Below the pieces are notes generated by a model, which saw nothing but the letters and a program-made list of their open reading frames with translations, was not told the DNA's origin and did not search any database. DNA of 64,000 nt. Source: Haloarcula halobia. GTDB lineage: Archaea; Halobacteriota; Halobacteria; Halobacteriales; Haloarculaceae. Position numbers and translations under genes: made by a program. Below, in pieces: positions 50,452 through 59,167 of this stretch (within the stretch, counting starts at the first letter, position 1; every line of letters starts with the position of its first letter). The stretch is taken from positions 1,984,001 through 2,048,000 of the forward strand of contig NZ_CP119787.1 of the NCBI RefSeq assembly GCF_029338255.1, read 5' to 3'.

Positions 50452-51621
50452 CTAGTTGCCGCCGATGACCGAGGAGAGCTGCTCGCGCCACTCGTTGAGC
50501 TCTTCGATGTCTGACTCGAGACCCGAGAGCCGGTCGTCGATTTCGCCGTCACCGAGCTCGTCGCGGACCGCCTCGACGTCGGCCTCCACAGACTCCACCC
50601 AGTCCTGCAGGTCCGCCAGCGACGCCTCGACGTCGTCGACCTCGTTCGAGGCCGCTTGGGCCGTCGACTTGGCCGTCTGGATGTCGGCCTCGTAGGCGTC
50701 CAGTTCGGCCTCGTAGGCGTCCAGTTCGGCCTCGAAGGCGTCGAGGCGCTCGCTGAACTCCTCGATGAGCTCCTCGCCGGTCCCGTGTTCGTCGAGGAAC
50801 TCCTCGAGTGCGTCGGTGTACGCGCGCAGGTCCGCGATGTCGGACTGGATGCGATTGATGCGGGCCGCGTCCGCTCCGCTCCCGTCCGCGTCGTCGGAGA
50901 CGGCGTCGAGTGCCCGCTTGAGCATCTCGACGTCCTCCTCCGAGACCTCGTTCTGGCGAATCTCGGCGGCCATCGCGGCGACGACGCTCCCCTCCGCGAC
51001 GGCGGCCTCGGGGGACTGGACCTGGGCGTCGGCGTTGTCGTCGGTCTCCTCGTCGTCGGGGTCGCTCTCGGCATCGGCGATGTCAGCCTCGGGGGCTTTG
51101 CCGCCGCTGCTCGGGTCCTTCAGGTCCAGGGTCTCGACGTCCTCGTCCTCGCTGTCCTCGTCGTCTTCCAGTCCCGGCATGCTGTCGGCCTCGCCGGAGA
51201 TGACGTCCTTGATGGCGTCGTCGGTGCTGCCGACGATGTCGTCCTCGTCGCCCTCGAACGGCGGGTCGACATCCTCGATGATGGGTTCGGTGAGGAACTT
51301 CTCGATGTCGTCGGTGCCCGTCGCCCGGATGCCGTAGACCGTCGTGTACTCGGACTCGGGTTCCAGTTCCCGCTCGAAGGTGATCTGCTCGTCCGTGATG
51401 TCCCAGTACTCGCTGCCGTACTCGGGGTGAAAGCCCAGGTCCTCGACAGCGACGTCGTCCGGGACGCTGTCGACGAGTCGAAGGGTGACGGCCTCCGTCC
51501 GCTGCGATACGACGTTGAATGCGATAGCAGGCACGGGGAAATCGTCCTCCTCGAACCGCTTCGTGACGGTCACGCCGTCGGCGGAAGCGGTGACAGTCTC
51601 GTAGGCCTGTGAGTCGCTCAT
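50452..51621 (-). CDS. Acidic coiled-coil protein
   Basis: A 389-residue very acidic protein. Residues 1-105 form a beta-rich domain (AYETVTASADGVTVTKRFEE and onward). About 105-200 is a low-complexity Asp/Glu linker. From about 215 to the end long heptad-like helices follow, with near-repeats of ELDAYEAELDAYEADI. It has no signal peptide or membrane segment. Such architecture suits an oligomeric scaffold or chromosome/cell-shape factor, but no family is recognised with certainty. ATG 51621 (MSDSQAY) is chosen over an in-frame start at 51642. It is followed by the HisG-like gene on the same strand. Confidence 0.7.
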   Translation of the reverse strand: MSDSQAYETVTASADGVTVTKRFEEDDFPVPAIAFNVVSQRTEAVTLRLVDSVPDDVAVEDLGFHPEYGSEYWDITDEQITFERELEPESEYTTVYGIRATGTDDIEKFLTEPIIEDVDPPFEGDEDDIVGSTDDAIKDVISGEADSMPGLEDDEDSEDEDVETLDLKDPSSGGKAPEADIADAESDPDDEETDDNADAQVQSPEAAVAEGSVVAAMAAEIRQNEVSEEDVEMLKRALDAVSDDADGSGADAARINRIQSDIADLRAYTDALEEFLDEHGTGEELIEEFSERLDAFEAELDAYEAELDAYEADIQTAKSTAQAASNEVDDVEASLADLQDWVESVEADVEAVRDELGDGEIDDRLSGLESDIEELNEWREQLSSVIGGN

Positions 51622-51702
51622 GTATCCTATTGCGTCAGTCAACGCTCTTAAAGATACGTGCCAGTTCTCGTGACTGGGAGCGAGAATCTAGTGTAATTTG
51701 AA

Positions 51703-52533
51703 CTACAGGTCGACGCGGTCCCCGATCTCGACGATCTCCAGCGAACGGGGATACTCGAAGCTGTTCGCGTGGTTGTGCAGCACGGTCGGCTCTGTCGTCA
51801 TCCCTTTCCACATGTCCCAGTGGGCCGGCAGGAGGGCGTCGAGCTGGAGCTCGTTGGCCGCCTCGATTATCATGTTCTCGTCGCTGTACCACCGCGTTCG
51901 CGCCGGTTCGCCGGTCTCGCTGTCGGCTATCATGCCGACGGTCCCGAACGCGAGTGCGCCGAGGTCGATATCGTAGGCCTCGCCGACCGGCCCGAACTCG
52001 CCGGGCCGGGCGTCGCCGCCGTGGAAGAAGGTCCCCGCCTCGTGCTCGAAGACGAACGACACGGGGTGTTCGGCGTCGGGGTCGTTGGCCGGTTCGACGT
52101 GTATCGTGAGGTCGCCCAGTTCGACGGTGTCGCCCTCGCTGACCTCGTGGAGCTGGTCGTCCGTGACTGCCCAGTTCTCGAGCCACCGCTCCTCGCTGAC
52201 GACCTTGTGACCGCTGTCCGTGGTGTAGTAGTCGGCGTTCGTCCCGGCGAGGATGGGCGCCTGGGACGGGCCGTGGACGTGGTCCGTGTGCTCGTGTGTG
52301 CCCAGGACCGCGTCGGCCTCGATGACGTCCTCGGGGTTGAACGGCACCGGAATCATCCGGACGGTCCGCGGGGGGTCGCCGATGCCGAGATACGGGTCGA
52401 CGAACACCGTCGTGCCGCCGCTGGATTTCACGGCGAAGCCGTTGCAGCCGAGGAACCAGACGGCGAGGCCGTCGGGGTCGGCGTCTTCGATAGCGCGCGG
52501 GAGCCAGTCGTCCCAGTCGGATTCGATGGGCAT
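51703..52533 (-). CDS. UlaG-like metallo-beta-lactamase-fold hydrolase
   Basis: A 276-residue MBL-fold enzyme resembling L-ascorbate-6-phosphate lactonase UlaG. GCNGFAVKSSGGTTVFVDPY begins the fold. THEHTDHVHG is the His-x-His-x-Asp-His metal site. HGGDARPGEFG supplies the bridging Asp and LLPAHWDMW a late His. Haloarchaeal members may act on other lactones or phosphodiesters. It stands alone between the coiled-coil protein and ylbF. Substrate unknown. Confidence 0.83.
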   Translation of the reverse strand: MPIESDWDDWLPRAIEDADPDGLAVWFLGCNGFAVKSSGGTTVFVDPYLGIGDPPRTVRMIPVPFNPEDVIEADAVLGTHEHTDHVHGPSQAPILAGTNADYYTTDSGHKVVSEERWLENWAVTDDQLHEVSEGDTVELGDLTIHVEPANDPDAEHPVSFVFEHEAGTFFHGGDARPGEFGPVGEAYDIDLGALAFGTVGMIADSETGEPARTRWYSDENMIIEAANELQLDALLPAHWDMWKGMTTEPTVLHNHANSFEYPRSLEIVEIGDRVDL

Positions 52534-52638
52534 ACCGTGGACTGCTCGTGGCTCGGGTTAAGTCGTTACGGACCACCGGCGGGGTCGTCCGCGCGTGGTC
52601 ACCAGATGTGGCTCGTGGAGACCCGACGTGTCGGCCCG

Positions 52639-53037
52639 TCAGTCCTCACAGCAGCCGCCGGCCTTCCCGCCGAAGTCGACGGTCAGTTCCGCGGAGACGA
52701 GTTCGTTGAGTTCCTGCAGGCGCAGTTCGAGCTCGTTTTGCACCTCGAGGTACTCGCTCATCACGGGCATCTCGTGTAGGTCCTCCTGAGCCGCCTGGAC
52801 CGACCGGAGGTCCTCCTGGGTGGCGCGGCCGGTCTGTCGGGCCAGCATGTACTCCTCGCGGATCTGCTCGAACTCCTGGATGGCCGCCTGGGCCTCCTCG
52901 TCGGCCTCGACGGCCGCCTTGGCCTCCTGGTAGCGCTGGTAGACCGGCAGGTCCGCGATGGCCTCGCCGAACTCGCGTGCGAGCTGGTCGACCCGGTCGC
53001 CGGCCTCTTCGGTCGCAGTGTCGGTCTCGATGCTCAT
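52639..53037 (-). CDS. YlbF family protein with C-terminal CC motif
   Basis: A 132-residue helical protein. QLAREFGEAIADLPVYQRYQ and LEVQNELELRLQELNELVSA match the YlbF/YmcA (Com_YlbF) family, which in bacteria forms an RNase Y-associated complex. The C-terminus GGKAGGCCED adds a vicinal Cys pair that could bind iron or zinc. ATG 53037 (MSIETDT) is chosen over the longer frame starting at 53097. It is divergent from dph2. Its role in archaea is not established. Confidence 0.8.
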   Translation of the reverse strand: MSIETDTATEEAGDRVDQLAREFGEAIADLPVYQRYQEAKAAVEADEEAQAAIQEFEQIREEYMLARQTGRATQEDLRSVQAAQEDLHEMPVMSEYLEVQNELELRLQELNELVSAELTVDFGGKAGGCCED

Positions 53038-53151
53038 CAGCGAACGATTGGGACTCGCGCTGTATGAACCTGCCGAAGCCGTGTGCGGGGCCGTCACGGC
53101 CGCCAGGACGAAGCGCGGAGGTTTTACGCACCGAGCGGGTACCCCGGATCA

Positions 53152-54198
53152 ATGAGCCAGGAACGGACCGAGGGCGACCTCCGCAACACGGGCCTCTCGC
53201 TGAAGCACGACCGCGAGTGGGACTACGAACTCGACCGCATCGTCGACGCGGTCGTCGAGCGGGACGCCGCGACCGTCGGCCTCCAGTTCCCGGAGGGGCT
53301 GAAACGGCGTGGTCCCGCCGTCGCCGACGACCTCCGGGCGGAACTGCCCGACGACGTCCAGGTGATGATATCCGGTCAGCCGTGTTACGGCGCCTGCGAC
53401 CTCGATACGTACCTGATGCGCCGGACCGACGTCTTCGTCCACTTCGGCCACTCCCCGATGAAGGAGTCCGAGAAGATCATCTACGTGCCCCTGTTCTCGA
53501 ACGTCGACGTCTTCCCCATCATGGAGCAGGCCCACGAGGAGGAGCTCGCACCCCCCGAGGACGACCCCGACGTGGGTCTCGTGACGACGGCCCAGCACAT
53601 GAACAAGTTCGGCGAGATGCGCGAGTGGCTCGAGGACCGGGGCTACGAGGTCCACACGCGCAAGGGCGACGACCGCCTCACCCACGAGGGCCAGGTGCTG
53701 GGCTGTAACTACGCCTCGGCGGACGTCGACGCCGGCCAGATTCTCTACGTCGGCGGGGGGAAGTTCCACCCGCTGGGCCTCGCGATGGAACACCCCGACA
53801 AGAAGGTAATCATCGCGGACCCGGTCAACAACGCACTGACCGTCGCCGACACGGAGCAGTTCATGAAACAGCGCTACGCGTCGGTCCACAAGGCGATGGA
53901 CGCCGAGACCTGGGGCGTCATCTTCTGTACGAAGATCGGGCAGGGCCGCTGGGAACAGGCCCAGGAGATCGTCGAGAACAACGACGACGCCTACATCATC
54001 ACGATGGACGAGGTCACCCCCGACCGCCTGACCAACTTCGGGATGGACGCCTACGTCAACACCGGCTGTCCGCGCATCACGACCGACGACGGGCCGCAGT
54101 TCAAGAAGCCGATGCTGACCCCCGGCGAGTACGAGATCGCAATCGGCGAGAAACCGCTCGAGGAACTCGAGTTCGACACGTTCCACGGCACCTGGTAG
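53152..54198 (+). CDS. dph2: Diphthamide biosynthesis enzyme Dph2
   Basis: A 348-residue 2-(3-amino-3-carboxypropyl)histidine synthase. It transfers the aminocarboxypropyl group of SAM to a His of elongation factor aEF2, the first step of diphthamide. It uses a non-canonical radical-SAM 4Fe-4S cluster held by three spread-out Cys, seen here in GQPCYGACD, VLGCNYASADVD and NTGCPRITTDD. VGLQFPEGLKRRGP begins the first domain. A TTTTACG box ends about 23 bases before the ATG, fitting a leaderless transcript. Confidence 0.95.
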   Translation: MSQERTEGDLRNTGLSLKHDREWDYELDRIVDAVVERDAATVGLQFPEGLKRRGPAVADDLRAELPDDVQVMISGQPCYGACDLDTYLMRRTDVFVHFGHSPMKESEKIIYVPLFSNVDVFPIMEQAHEEELAPPEDDPDVGLVTTAQHMNKFGEMREWLEDRGYEVHTRKGDDRLTHEGQVLGCNYASADVDAGQILYVGGGKFHPLGLAMEHPDKKVIIADPVNNALTVADTEQFMKQRYASVHKAMDAETWGVIFCTKIGQGRWEQAQEIVENNDDAYIITMDEVTPDRLTNFGMDAYVNTGCPRITTDDGPQFKKPMLTPGEYEIAIGEKPLEELEFDTFHGTW

Positions 54199-54337
54199 GT
54201 GCTGTCTCGCGGCTCTCTTCCCGCGCCTCGATAGACCGGTCCGTCGCCCGGACGCCAGGCGGACCGCGGGCCGCATCGGGTGGATAACTGCTGGACATTT
54301 CCAAACATTTTTGCATGAATCCAGCGTATCGCGACCG

Positions 54338-54964
54338 ATGCCGACGAAGAGCGCCCTCGCCCAGCAACTCGCCGTCGTCGCCGGGTTCGAGAACCCACGG
54401 GCCGGTCTGGAACAGTATCGGACGCCGCCCGAGCTGGCGGCTCACCTCGTCCACACGGCCGACCTGCAGGGGGACGTCGAGGGCCGCATCGTCGTCGACC
54501 TCGGGTGTGGCACCGGGATGCTCGCGCTCGGCGCGGCGCTCCGGTCGCCCGAGACGGTCGTCGGGGTCGACATCGACCCCGCGCCGCTCGCGACCGCCCG
54601 GCAGAACGAGCGCAAGGTCGGGTCGACTACATCGGTCTCGTGGGTGCGCGGCGACGCCACGGCGGCGCCTCTGTGCCCGCCCGTCGAAGACACGACGGTG
54701 GTGATGAACCCGCCCTTCGGCGCCCAGTCGGGCAACGAACACGCCGACCGGCGGTTCCTGGAGACGGCCGCCGAGATCTCGACGGTCTCCTACTCGGTCC
54801 ACAACGAGGGCAGCCGGGAGTTCGTCGAGTCCTTCGCGGCCGACAACGGCGGCAAGGTGACCCACGCCTTCGAGACGGAGTTCGAGCTCCCCCGCCAGTT
54901 CGACTTCCACGACGAGGAGGCACGTGTCATCACCGCCGAGGTCTTCCGCGTCGCCTGGCAGTGA
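54338..54964 (+). CDS. METTL5-like SAM-dependent RNA methyltransferase
   Basis: A 208-residue class I methyltransferase. LAQQLAVVAGFENPRAGLEQ and the Y-x-TPPELAAHLVH segment are typical of the METTL5/archaeal orthologue group. VVDLGCGTGMLALGAAL binds SAM and MNPPFGAQSG is the NPPF catalytic motif of N6-adenine methylases. HNEGSREFVESFAADNG follows. METTL5 acts on an rRNA adenine in eukaryotes, and the archaeal enzyme probably does likewise. ATG 54338 is chosen; a TTG at 54311 is unlikely. Confidence 0.87.
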   Translation: MPTKSALAQQLAVVAGFENPRAGLEQYRTPPELAAHLVHTADLQGDVEGRIVVDLGCGTGMLALGAALRSPETVVGVDIDPAPLATARQNERKVGSTTSVSWVRGDATAAPLCPPVEDTTVVMNPPFGAQSGNEHADRRFLETAAEISTVSYSVHNEGSREFVESFAADNGGKVTHAFETEFELPRQFDFHDEEARVITAEVFRVAWQ

Positions 54965-54965
54965 G

Positions 54966-56624
54966 TCACCGCTCGCGCTGGTCGGTCTGGTAGCGCGCTA
55001 TCTGGACGCGGGTGTCGTTGCGCCCCACGTAGAGTCGCGTCCGGTTCCGTTCGAAGGTCAGCCCACCAACGTCCGCCGTGGTCATGTTGGCGGGGACGCG
55101 GCCGACGCCGAGCGTCTGGTTCCCCCGCCACACCTCGAGGACGAACCCATCCTCGGCTGCCCGAACGGTGACGTTCCGGCCGGCGACGGTCGTCGGCGGC
55201 GTCGAGGGCGGCGACGCGAACACCGGTTTCGGCTCGCCGCCCGCCCGACGGAGGGTGACCCGATAGACGGTGTCGTTGCCGAACACGACCCACCCGGCCC
55301 GGTTGGCGACGACGCGTTCGCGCCACCCGACCCCGCCCACGACGACCGTCGCTCGTCCGTTCAGCGCGAGCTGTCCCTTCTGGACGACCGGGAGCCACGT
55401 CTCGCGGGCGTCGCTCGCGACGATGACGCCGCTCTCGTTGACGGCGGTTCGGTCCGTCTCGACCGGCGTCCAGATGCCGGCCGCGTACTCGTTTCGGACG
55501 TTCTCGTCGTAGGTGACGACGTAATCGCGGACCGTCACGCCGTCGTCCGGGACCTCCTCGGGCCCGATGGTGACGACGCTCGCGGGGACAGCCGCGAACG
55601 CGAGGGCGCCGATGACGACCAGCAGCACGAGCGTCGCCAGCGACGCGCTCGGCCGCTCGAACCCGACCTCGAGCGGTTGCTCCACGTCGGCCACGGCCAG
55701 CGCCACGACGAGCGCGAGCAGGAACACTCCCGCGGTCCCGACCCATCGGAACAGCGTGAACCGGGCCCCGCCGAGTGGCACGTAGATGGCCCACAGTCCC
55801 TGGAAGACGGCGAAGACGAGGGCCGCAAAGAAGACGCGGGGCACGTTGGGCTGGGACTCGCGCCGTCGGAGCATCCAGGCGGCAAGCACGACGCCGGCCA
55901 GCATCCCGATGGCGTGACCCTGGATGGCGACGTCGGCCCACCACGGGGTCACGAACTGCTGGCGCGCTCGCGCTGTGAACTCAGGGAACCGGAGCGCACG
56001 CACGAACAGGTCGACGATGCGACCGGCCAGCAGGGCTCCCAGGAAGAGGACCGGCCGGGTCACGAGTGCAAAGCCGGCCAGCGCGAAGACGACGCCGGAG
56101 AACCCGACCACGGGGCCGATGGCAAACAGTGCGGTGAAGAGGCCGACGACGAACGCCGCCAGCGGGATTGCGAGCACCCTGGCGAAGGGGTTCGTCCGGA
56201 TCGAGGAGAACGTCTGGACCCCCCGCCGTCGCGGGTAGTGACCCCAGGCGTACTCGACGACAGAGCCGTAGACGAGGGTCCCGAGCAGGTTGCCCGTGAT
56301 GTGGCTCTGCCCGCTGTGGGTGAACGCGCTCGTGAGGATGCCCAGCGGGTAGAAGTACGACCACGTCCGGAACGGCGTCACGAGCGGGCGCGCGTGCCAC
56401 CACGTCCCCTGCAGGAACAGGTAGACGGCCACGAGGGCCCCCATCGTCAGGAGCGTCCCCCACGGCACGCCCAGGAGGAGACGCGTCCGGGCTGTCTCGG
56501 GCACCCGCACGCCGGTCACCCGTCGCAACCCGAGGCCGGTCGCGAGGACGACCAGGACTACGGCGGCCCCACGCAGTGGGAGGCCGGTCAACACGCTCGG
56601 CAACTCGGGCGTCGCCTGTATCAT
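54966..56624 (-). CDS. Rhomboid family intramembrane serine protease with large C-terminal domain
   Basis: A 552-residue membrane protease. SGQSHITGNLLGTLVYG holds the oxyanion-loop His/Asn, GFSGVVFALAGFALV the GxSG nucleophile Ser, and GHAIGMLAGVVLAAW the catalytic His, so it should be active. About nine helices precede an extracytoplasmic beta-rich domain of about 190 residues near the end (about 360-552), with many short strands and possible N-glycosylation sites. The added domain is not part of the basic rhomboid fold. ATG 56624 (MIQATPE) is chosen. It is convergent with the METTL5-like gene by two bases. Confidence 0.88.
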   Translation of the reverse strand: MIQATPELPSVLTGLPLRGAAVVLVVLATGLGLRRVTGVRVPETARTRLLLGVPWGTLLTMGALVAVYLFLQGTWWHARPLVTPFRTWSYFYPLGILTSAFTHSGQSHITGNLLGTLVYGSVVEYAWGHYPRRRGVQTFSSIRTNPFARVLAIPLAAFVVGLFTALFAIGPVVGFSGVVFALAGFALVTRPVLFLGALLAGRIVDLFVRALRFPEFTARARQQFVTPWWADVAIQGHAIGMLAGVVLAAWMLRRRESQPNVPRVFFAALVFAVFQGLWAIYVPLGGARFTLFRWVGTAGVFLLALVVALAVADVEQPLEVGFERPSASLATLVLLVVIGALAFAAVPASVVTIGPEEVPDDGVTVRDYVVTYDENVRNEYAAGIWTPVETDRTAVNESGVIVASDARETWLPVVQKGQLALNGRATVVVGGVGWRERVVANRAGWVVFGNDTVYRVTLRRAGGEPKPVFASPPSTPPTTVAGRNVTVRAAEDGFVLEVWRGNQTLGVGRVPANMTTADVGGLTFERNRTRLYVGRNDTRVQIARYQTDQRER

Positions 56625-56744
56625 TGGTTTCCCTCTGGACGGCGAGGATTTATCACTGACGCCGTGTCTGTGGCCATCTTCGGCCGCCCGCAAGCGAATC
56701 GATCGCGCCGCCGGAGGCCCACACCGGGACCGGCACAGCCCCCT

Positions 56745-57164
56745 TCAGAACAGGCCGACGCCGAGGCTGTAGGGCCAGTTCGTCCCCGCCAGGGCCAGCA
56801 GCGTGAACGCGCCGCCGGCCATCGCGACGTTCTTCAGGAACTGCGTCATCTCGTCTTGCTGCTGGTCCTCCGGGACGGCCCAGAAGTCGTGCATCGTCAG
56901 GGCCGACCCGAGGAGGAACGTCGCGAGTGCGCCGGCCGCGAGGACCGGATAGGCACCCAGGATGAGCAACACGCCGCTGGACGCCAGCAGCCCACCGCTG
57001 AGGTACACCGACAGCGCGGGCGCGGGGAGCCCTTTCATCTCTGCGTACGGGATCATCTGGTCGCCGTTCAGGAAGTGGTTCAGGCCCATGAACGCCAGGA
57101 TGCCGCCAAACAGGATCCGTCCGAGGAGGAACACCTCGGCCGAACCGGCAGTCTCGAAGGCCAT
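56745..57164 (-). CDS. DoxX family membrane protein
   Basis: A 139-residue protein with four membrane helices. AEVFLLGRILFGGILAFMGL, MKGLPAPALSVYLSGGLLAS and AMAGGAFTLLALAGTNWPYS fit the DoxX/DoxD family of small quinone-linked or redox-stress membrane proteins. GGAGGTG lies about 10 bases before the ATG. It is divergent from an HxlR-type regulator, which probably controls it. Confidence 0.83.
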   Translation of the reverse strand: MAFETAGSAEVFLLGRILFGGILAFMGLNHFLNGDQMIPYAEMKGLPAPALSVYLSGGLLASSGVLLILGAYPVLAAGALATFLLGSALTMHDFWAVPEDQQQDEMTQFLKNVAMAGGAFTLLALAGTNWPYSLGVGLF

Positions 57165-57242
57165 CAGGTCCGCACCTCCGTCGCCGCTGTGGTCGTCGTT
57201 CGGTTCCGGTACCAGTCGACAAGTGGTTTCGTCACGTTACGT

Positions 57243-57258
57243 GGTTCGAATCCGAACC
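57243..57258. promoter_or_regulatory. GGTTCG-AATC-CGAACC palindrome upstream of hxlR-type gene
   Basis: Perfect 6-base arms around AATC directly abut a TATATAT box (57259-57265) facing the HxlR-type gene at 57301. The position is ideal for autoregulation and possibly for control of doxX. Confidence 0.55.
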
Positions 57259-57300
57259 TATATATCGATTCCCGGACATAGCCGATACCAGGTAGCATCG

Positions 57301-57648
57301 ATGTCATCTGACGTATTCACAGACGCTGTCGAGGAAGAGACCGGGCCGTGTGCCGTCGTCGAGTCGATCGACCAGATCGGGTCGCGCTGGCGCCTGGTCG
57401 TGCTCCACGAACTCCAGGACGGGGAACGACGCTTCAACGAACTCAAGCGGGCGACCGACGCGAGCTCGCGGACGCTCTCGCGCGTGCTCGACGACCTCCA
57501 GGAGACCGACTTCGTCGAACGCCGCCTGGAGGAAGACGCACCCGTCGCGACGTACTACCGACTCACCTCCAAGGGGCGGTCGCTCTGTCCGGTCTTCGAG
57601 GAGATCGAGGCGTGGGCCGACGAGTGGCTCGCGACCGAGGCCGAGTGA
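57301..57648 (+). CDS. HxlR family winged-helix regulator
   Basis: A 115-residue protein of the HxlR/MarR-like family. PCAVVESIDQIGSRWRLVVL is the family's first segment with its N-terminal Cys. GERRFNELKRATDASSRTLS is the recognition region, YYRLTSKGRSL the wing, and EIEAWADEWL the dimerisation helix. HxlR proteins respond to redox or electrophile stress, often through that Cys. It is divergent from doxX, with a palindrome and TATA box just upstream. Confidence 0.88.
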   Translation: MSSDVFTDAVEEETGPCAVVESIDQIGSRWRLVVLHELQDGERRFNELKRATDASSRTLSRVLDDLQETDFVERRLEEDAPVATYYRLTSKGRSLCPVFEEIEAWADEWLATEAE

Positions 57649-57696
57649 GGAACGCGAACACAGGATTTTCGACCCCCCGGGCCGAACCAACACCCA

Positions 57697-58023
57697 ATGG
57701 GAGTCCGGCCACCAAGCGACGACAGCGACGAACCAGACGTCATCGAGTTCGGGATCGCAGCACTGGACGGCAAACTGCCCAGCGACGACCTGGAGTTCCC
57801 AGCCACTGCCGGTGAGATTCGCGCTCACGCAGGCACGATCGAGGTACCCTACGACCCGGCCGGACACACGATGACGGTCGGCGAGGCCCTCGACGAGAGT
57901 CCAGAGCAGCGCTTCGAGACCGAACAGGACCTGCTGAACGCGCTCCACCCTGTTTTCGAACGGAAACGGCTGTCGGGCGGGACCAGCCTACTCGCACAGT
58001 TGCGCTCGCTCGTCCCCTTCTGA
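57697..58023 (+). CDS. DUF5789-like small acidic protein
   Basis: A 108-residue protein. IEFGIAALDGKLPSDDLEFP, then TAGEIRAHAGTIEVPYDP and TVGEALDESPEQRFETEQDL, fits the haloarchaeal DUF5789 family of small soluble proteins of unknown function. It ends two bases before the convergent aglJ stop. No promoter element stands out. Confidence 0.7.
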   Translation: MGVRPPSDDSDEPDVIEFGIAALDGKLPSDDLEFPATAGEIRAHAGTIEVPYDPAGHTMTVGEALDESPEQRFETEQDLLNALHPVFERKRLSGGTSLLAQLRSLVPF

Positions 58024-58024
58024 G

Positions 58025-59026
58025 TCAGTCTTTCGACTCGCTTGTGGTCACCGTCGGCTCCGTCTCGACGCTCCCCGACCGCTGGTCGCTCCCGTCCTCC
58101 TCGGTCAGCTTCCGGGCGATGTCTTCGAGCTGGCGCGTCTGTTCGCGATTCACCGCGACGATCATATCCGAGAGGACGCCGAACATCAGCAACTGGAGGC
58201 CGAGCAGGATGGCGACGCCGCCGACCAACGCGATGACCTCGTGGGAGGTGCTGTTGACGAACCAGTCGTAGGCGACGTAGGCCGCGAGCACGGCCCCCAG
58301 CAGAATCGAGCTCAGGCCGACGCTCCCGAAGTAAAAGAGCGGGTTGTTCGTCTTCGCCATCTGGTAGAGCGTGAGGATGATGGTCGCGCCGTCGCGCAGC
58401 GGGTGCAGGTTCGTGTCGGACTCCTCGGGCCGGGGTTCGTACGTTATCGGCACGACCGCTGTCCGGACGTTGTGCTTGACACACTCGACGGCCATCTCCG
58501 TCTCGATGCCGAAGCCGTCGGCGGACAGCGACAGCCGCTCGAAGGACTCGCGGGTGAACGCGCGGTAGCCCGAGAGGATGTCCCCCATGTCGCGGCCGTG
58601 GATGACCGCGAACGCCCGGTTGATGAATCGATTTCCGACCATGTTGAGCCGCGTCATCGCCCCCGGGAGCATGTTCGCGAACCGGTCGCCGATGACGTGC
58701 TCGGCGTCGCCATAGAGGAGCGGTTCGAGCATCCGGTCGGCCTCTTCGCTCCGGTAGGTCGCGTCGCCGTCGGCCATCAGCACGTACGGTTCGTCGATCC
58801 ACCGGCGGACCGCCTCGCGGACCGCCTGGCCCTTGCCGCTACCGGACTGCTCGACGACGCGGGCCCCGGCCGCCGCCGCGATGTCCCGGGTGTCGTCGCT
58901 CGACCCGCCGTCGACGACGAGGACGTTGTCGAATCCGGCCTCGCGAAAGCCCGTGACGACAGACCCGATGGTCTCTGCCTCGTTGTAGGTCGGCAGCAAC
59001 ACGCAGACGTCGTCACGGTCGGCCAT
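58025..59026 (-). CDS. aglJ: AglJ-type dolichol-phosphate hexosyltransferase
   Basis: A 333-residue GT2 enzyme that in Haloferax attaches the first hexose of the S-layer N-glycan to dolichol phosphate. VCVLLPTYNEAETIGSVVTG, VVDGGSSDDTRDIA, LMADGDATYRSEEADRML and DILSGYRAFTRESF match AglJ closely from memory. Two C-terminal membrane helices (about 225-245 and 255-275) anchor it. ATG 59026 (MADRDDV) is chosen over 59050; an AAATAAATC-type box about 24 bases upstream supports a leaderless start. It marks this end as an N-glycosylation cluster. Confidence 0.88.
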   Translation of the reverse strand: MADRDDVCVLLPTYNEAETIGSVVTGFREAGFDNVLVVDGGSSDDTRDIAAAAGARVVEQSGSGKGQAVREAVRRWIDEPYVLMADGDATYRSEEADRMLEPLLYGDAEHVIGDRFANMLPGAMTRLNMVGNRFINRAFAVIHGRDMGDILSGYRAFTRESFERLSLSADGFGIETEMAVECVKHNVRTAVVPITYEPRPEESDTNLHPLRDGATIILTLYQMAKTNNPLFYFGSVGLSSILLGAVLAAYVAYDWFVNSTSHEVIALVGGVAILLGLQLLMFGVLSDMIVAVNREQTRQLEDIARKLTEEDGSDQRSGSVETEPTVTTSESKD

Positions 59027-59167
59027 CGTCCGAATGTCTGCCACGCGCACTCAAATAAATCACGGGTCTGCGCTGTCGCCACGGGCCTGCCCTGACGGCG
59101 GTGGCCCCGTCCTGCTGGACGCATGGCGAGTCGCGCCTTTTACTATCGTGGCCCCGCTGGCTCCGGT

